Source of the DNA: an uncultured Collinsella sp. | Lineage (GTDB): Bacteria > Actinomycetota > Coriobacteriia > Coriobacteriales > Coriobacteriaceae | Length of the DNA stretch: 64,000 nucleotides | Direction: 5' to 3' | NCBI GenBank assembly: GCA_902470765.1 | Contig: CABRHW010000013.1 | Location: forward strand, 1-64,000 | In this document: piece by piece, positions 61,710 through 64,000 of the stretch | Layout of the letters: the number at the start of each line of letters is the position of its first letter | Numbering within the stretch: position 1 is the first letter of the stretch | Program-made: the position numbers and the translations under genes | Notes under the pieces: generated by a model | What the model was told of the DNA's origin: nothing | The model's input: only the letters and a program-made list of their open reading frames with translations | Databases searched by the model: none

Positions 61710-63164
61710 CTAACGCACCCCTTTTAGCGGTCCCTCGACCAACCAAGATCCGGCATCCTCCAACAGCACCTCGCTGGGGTCGCAGCCCAACTCGCAAGCA
61801 AGGATCGCAACCACGCGACTCTGGCAAAAGCCGCTTTGGCACCGACCCATGCCGGCGCGGCAGCGTCGCTTGACGCCCTCGACCGAAACTGCGCCCGGCT
61901 GGCGCCGAATCGCGGCCACAATCTCGGCCTCGGGCACCGTCTCGCAGCGGCAGACGATCTGCCCCCATGCAGGGTCGGACTCGATGAGCTCTTCTTTGCG
62001 CGTAAGCGGCGCGCGGTCAAAGTCGTCCGGCGCGCGGCGAATTGGGTTCCAGTCCGCCCGCTCGTGCAGCTCCACGCCCGTCTCGCGCATCACAAGCTCC
62101 ATGCGCTCGGCAATTGCCGGCGCGCTCGCCACGCCCGGCGACTGAATGCCCGCTGCCTGGAACAGCCCTGGCACCACGGCCGACTGTCCAATAAAGAAGT
62201 CGTTCGTTCCCTGAATGACCGGGCGCCCGCCGGCAAATGCGCGCACCACGCGGCGCGTGTCCAGATCGGGCACCAGCTTGCGCGCGCCGGTCTGCAGCGC
62301 GTTCACATCGCTCGCATAGGTCTGCGTGTCGCCCGGCTCGCGCACGGCAGCCGTGGCGGTGATCACGGTGTTGCCATGCACGGTGCCCGTCACGATAACG
62401 CCTTTCGACACCGGCGTCGGCACGGGGTAGAGCGGCATGAGCGTGCGCGGCTCCTTGTCCAGCACCACGATGTTGCCCTGACGCCAGACCATCTGGAACT
62501 CCTCGGCGCCCGCCATATGCGAGATGTCCGCGGCGCCGTTGCCCGCGGCATTGATCAGGTAGCGGCAGCGCACATCGCCGACGGGCGTCGCCAGCGTAAA
62601 GCGCGCGTCGTCGCCCGAGCCCGCGACTTCAATCGCTTCCACCGGCGCGGACCGCATAAACGTCACCCCGTTGGCCACGGCGTTCTCCAGCGCGGCGATG
62701 GCAACCTCAAACGGGTCGACAAAGCCAGTCGAGGGGCACCACAACGCGCACGTTGCATCGGCATTGGCGCGCGACTCTAATTCGTGGATGTGGTCGGGTC
62801 CGACGATCGACAGCTCGGGCACGCCATTGGCAAGGCCGTTGCAACGTAGCTGCTCCAGATGCGCACGGTCCTCGTCGTTAAAGCCCAACACCATTGACCC
62901 GGTGCGGCAGAACAGAAAGCCCAGCTCCTGCGCCCACGTATCGTACAACTCGCAGCCACGGGCGTTGACCTGCGCCTTAACCGTGCCCGGTGTCGGATCG
63001 TAGCCGGCGTGCACCAGGCCGCCGTTGGCCTTCGACGCGCCCAGCGCAATATCGTTAGCCGCCTCGACCACGCAAATGGAAAGGTTAAACCTCGCGAGCT
63101 GCCGCGCGATGGCGCATCCGGTGATGCCCGCGCCGACAATCACGATATCAAACGTTTCCGTCAC
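61710..63164 (-). CDS. GlpA-like FAD dehydrogenase with C-terminal BFD 2Fe-2S domain
   Basis: The 484-residue protein has a DAO-type FAD domain (IVIVGAGITGCAIARQL, ASKANGGLVHAGYD) resembling glycerol-3-phosphate dehydrogenase. The C-terminal BFD-like domain (CRCETV ... KRRCRAGMGRCQSGFC) would bind a 2Fe-2S cluster. Glycerol 3-phosphate is the likeliest substrate, but other hydroxy-acids are possible because no glpK or glpF gene lies in the window. It leads a three-gene operon transcribed leftwards. Confidence 0.85.
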   Translation of the reverse strand: MTETFDIVIVGAGITGCAIARQLARFNLSICVVEAANDIALGASKANGGLVHAGYDPTPGTVKAQVNARGCELYDTWAQELGFLFCRTGSMVLGFNDEDRAHLEQLRCNGLANGVPELSIVGPDHIHELESRANADATCALWCPSTGFVDPFEVAIAALENAVANGVTFMRSAPVEAIEVAGSGDDARFTLATPVGDVRCRYLINAAGNGAADISHMAGAEEFQMVWRQGNIVVLDKEPRTLMPLYPVPTPVSKGVIVTGTVHGNTVITATAAVREPGDTQTYASDVNALQTGARKLVPDLDTRRVVRAFAGGRPVIQGTNDFFIGQSAVVPGLFQAAGIQSPGVASAPAIAERMELVMRETGVELHERADWNPIRRAPDDFDRAPLTRKEELIESDPAWGQIVCRCETVPEAEIVAAIRRQPGAVSVEGVKRRCRAGMGRCQSGFCQSRVVAILACELGCDPSEVLLEDAGSWLVEGPLKGVR

Positions 63165-63332
63165 AGTGCCTCCCAGACGAGTTGACAGGCCGTCAATAAG
63201 ACTATCCTACGGTCCGCACACCCTCAGTGCGGCGGCAATGCGGCGAATAGCCCCGCAACACCCGCCAACGGCAGGCGAAGGGAAGCTCAGTAACGTCGAC
63301 GTCTTTGTTTGCTGACCCCGGTGCCGGCGGTT

Positions 63333-63711
63333 TGTCTCGATCTGTAACATCTGGGAACTGTTTTGGGGTCTAGATGTTACAGATTTAGATGAACCTATCA
63401 GTCGGTTTCGAATGTCTAAATCTGTAACGGTTAGACCTGTTTTTGCCGAGTTGTTGTTACAGATTGAGACATTCTTCCTGGACGTTTTCCTTTGTCTCAA
63501 TCTGTAACAGTTAGCTGATGATTTAGGTTGTAGATGTTACAGATCAAGACGAACCTTCCGGCGGATTTTGAATGTCTCGATCTGTAACAGTAAGAGGGGT
63601 TTTGGGTTCCAGATGTTACAGATCGAGACGTTTGCCATGCGGGTCCTCCGTTTGTCTCGATCTGTAACATCTAGACCCGGATTCCGCTCCCAGCTGTTAC
63701 AGATTGAGATG
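63333..63711. repeat. Array of ten alternating inverted 15-nt motifs at about 40-bp spacing
   Basis: TCTCGATCTGTAACA-type motifs begin at 63335, 63415, 63495, 63575 and 63655; reverse-oriented TGTTACAGATnnAGA-type motifs begin at 63375, 63455, 63535, 63614 and 63695. Each reverse motif pairs best with the next forward motif over 16 bp with a 23-24-nt loop, and variable positions covary. The outer parts 63343-63381 and 63663-63701 are inverted copies at 32 of 39 positions. No gene is present between the divergent flanking genes apart from this array. Confidence 0.9.
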
Positions 63712-63809
63712 TTTGTGTCCGCGCCGGCCCCGTACCCGGCCGTGGTCCCATATAAACAAACCCCGTGGTAAACTTGACCGGACTGTTAATATTCCGAAAG
63801 GTATCCGTA

Positions 63810-64000
63810 ATGTCCAAGTACATCTCCGAGCTCATGTCGCCGCAGCTCATGGGCGTCGTCTATGCCTTTGTTGGCTTTATCATCGCCCTGTACGTGCTGT
63901 CGGTCGTCTATGTGTTCATCGACGCTCGCCGCCGCGGCGCCAGCGCCTACGTGGCATGGGGCATCATCGCCCTCATCCCGTTCGTGGGCCTCATCGCCTA
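63810..64000 (+). CDS. Membrane protein, partial (cut by window end)
   Basis: The first 63 codons are visible behind GAAAGG. The protein has a hydrophobic helix (LMGVVYAFVGFIIALYVLSVVYVFIDA) and a second one beginning AYVAWGIIALIPFVGLIAY, separated by the basic turn RRRG. This looks like the PLDc_N-type or DUF-type two-helix start of a small integral membrane protein. Function not determined. Confidence 0.75.
   Translation, partial: MSKYISELMSPQLMGVVYAFVGFIIALYVLSVVYVFIDARRRGASAYVAWGIIALIPFVGLIA

Noticed and set aside
63333..63711. CRISPR array
   Set aside because: Repeats alternate in orientation, are only 15-16 nt, the intervals are partly similar to each other, and no cas gene is in the window.

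Overview
The window is a high-GC chromosome segment that looks like an anaerobic gut actinobacterium of the Coriobacteriia, most like Collinsella. That placement is an inference from gene content: a selenium-dependent formate hydrogenlyase, C_GCAxxG proteins and complete selenocysteine machinery. No rRNA, phage or insertion sequence was seen. Four tRNAs are present: Pro(TGG), Gly(TCC), Sec(TCA) and Leu(TAG).

Layout. 0-8 kb holds housekeeping and transport genes: a YigZ-family protein, a C_GCAxxG protein, an O-acetylhomoserine sulfhydrylase, an MFS exporter, xpt, a release-factor-like protein, a lipid kinase and a ClC channel. 8-14 kb is a molybdenum block (moeA, a MoaB/Mog gene, modABC). 14-17 kb is a selenium block: selD, itself a selenoprotein, then yedF, a DUF3343 gene and a NifS-like desulfurase. 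brnQ, two tRNAs and a small defence/toxin-antitoxin patch follow at 17-21 kb. 21-37 kb is a formate hydrogenlyase locus: an electron-transfer ferredoxin, fdhF (Sec140), hyfABCDEFGHI, a HycH-like protein, a HycI-like protease and a formate channel. 37-44 kb returns to Mo/Se: an orphan molybdopterin oxidoreductase, selA, selB, tRNA-Sec (selC), mobA and a Cys-rich DUF3343 paralogue. 44-49 kb has gdhA and a two-gene molybdenum hydroxylase. 49-58 kb is core: tRNA-Leu, tig, clpP, clpX, valS, folC. 58-64 kb has an Xaa-Pro peptidase, a three-gene GlpA-like flavoprotein operon and the start of a membrane protein.

How the genes fit together. ModABC imports molybdate, MoeA, Mog and MobA build the cofactor, and SelD/SelA/SelB/tRNA-Sec supply selenocysteine. 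Together they serve FdhF, which oxidises formate and passes electrons through ferredoxin-like subunits to the membrane-bound NiFe hydrogenase with proton-pump-like subunits. Selenium and molybdenum supply and their main customer lie within about 35 kb.

Most notable observations. (1) hyfB, the largest antiporter-like hydrogenase subunit, has an in-frame TGA where a near-invariant Trp is expected. Both paralogues in the same operon keep TGG there, so this is a candidate new selenocysteine site, a nonsense mutation or a base error. (2) The gap at 63.3-63.7 kb carries ten copies of a 15-nt motif in alternating orientation at about 40-bp intervals, with covarying arms. (3) Two long stem-loops flank the Xaa-Pro peptidase gene; their arms are unrelated but they share a near-identical 22-nt inner core. 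(4) Several families of palindromic intergenic repeats recur, one with six copies and compensatory base changes.
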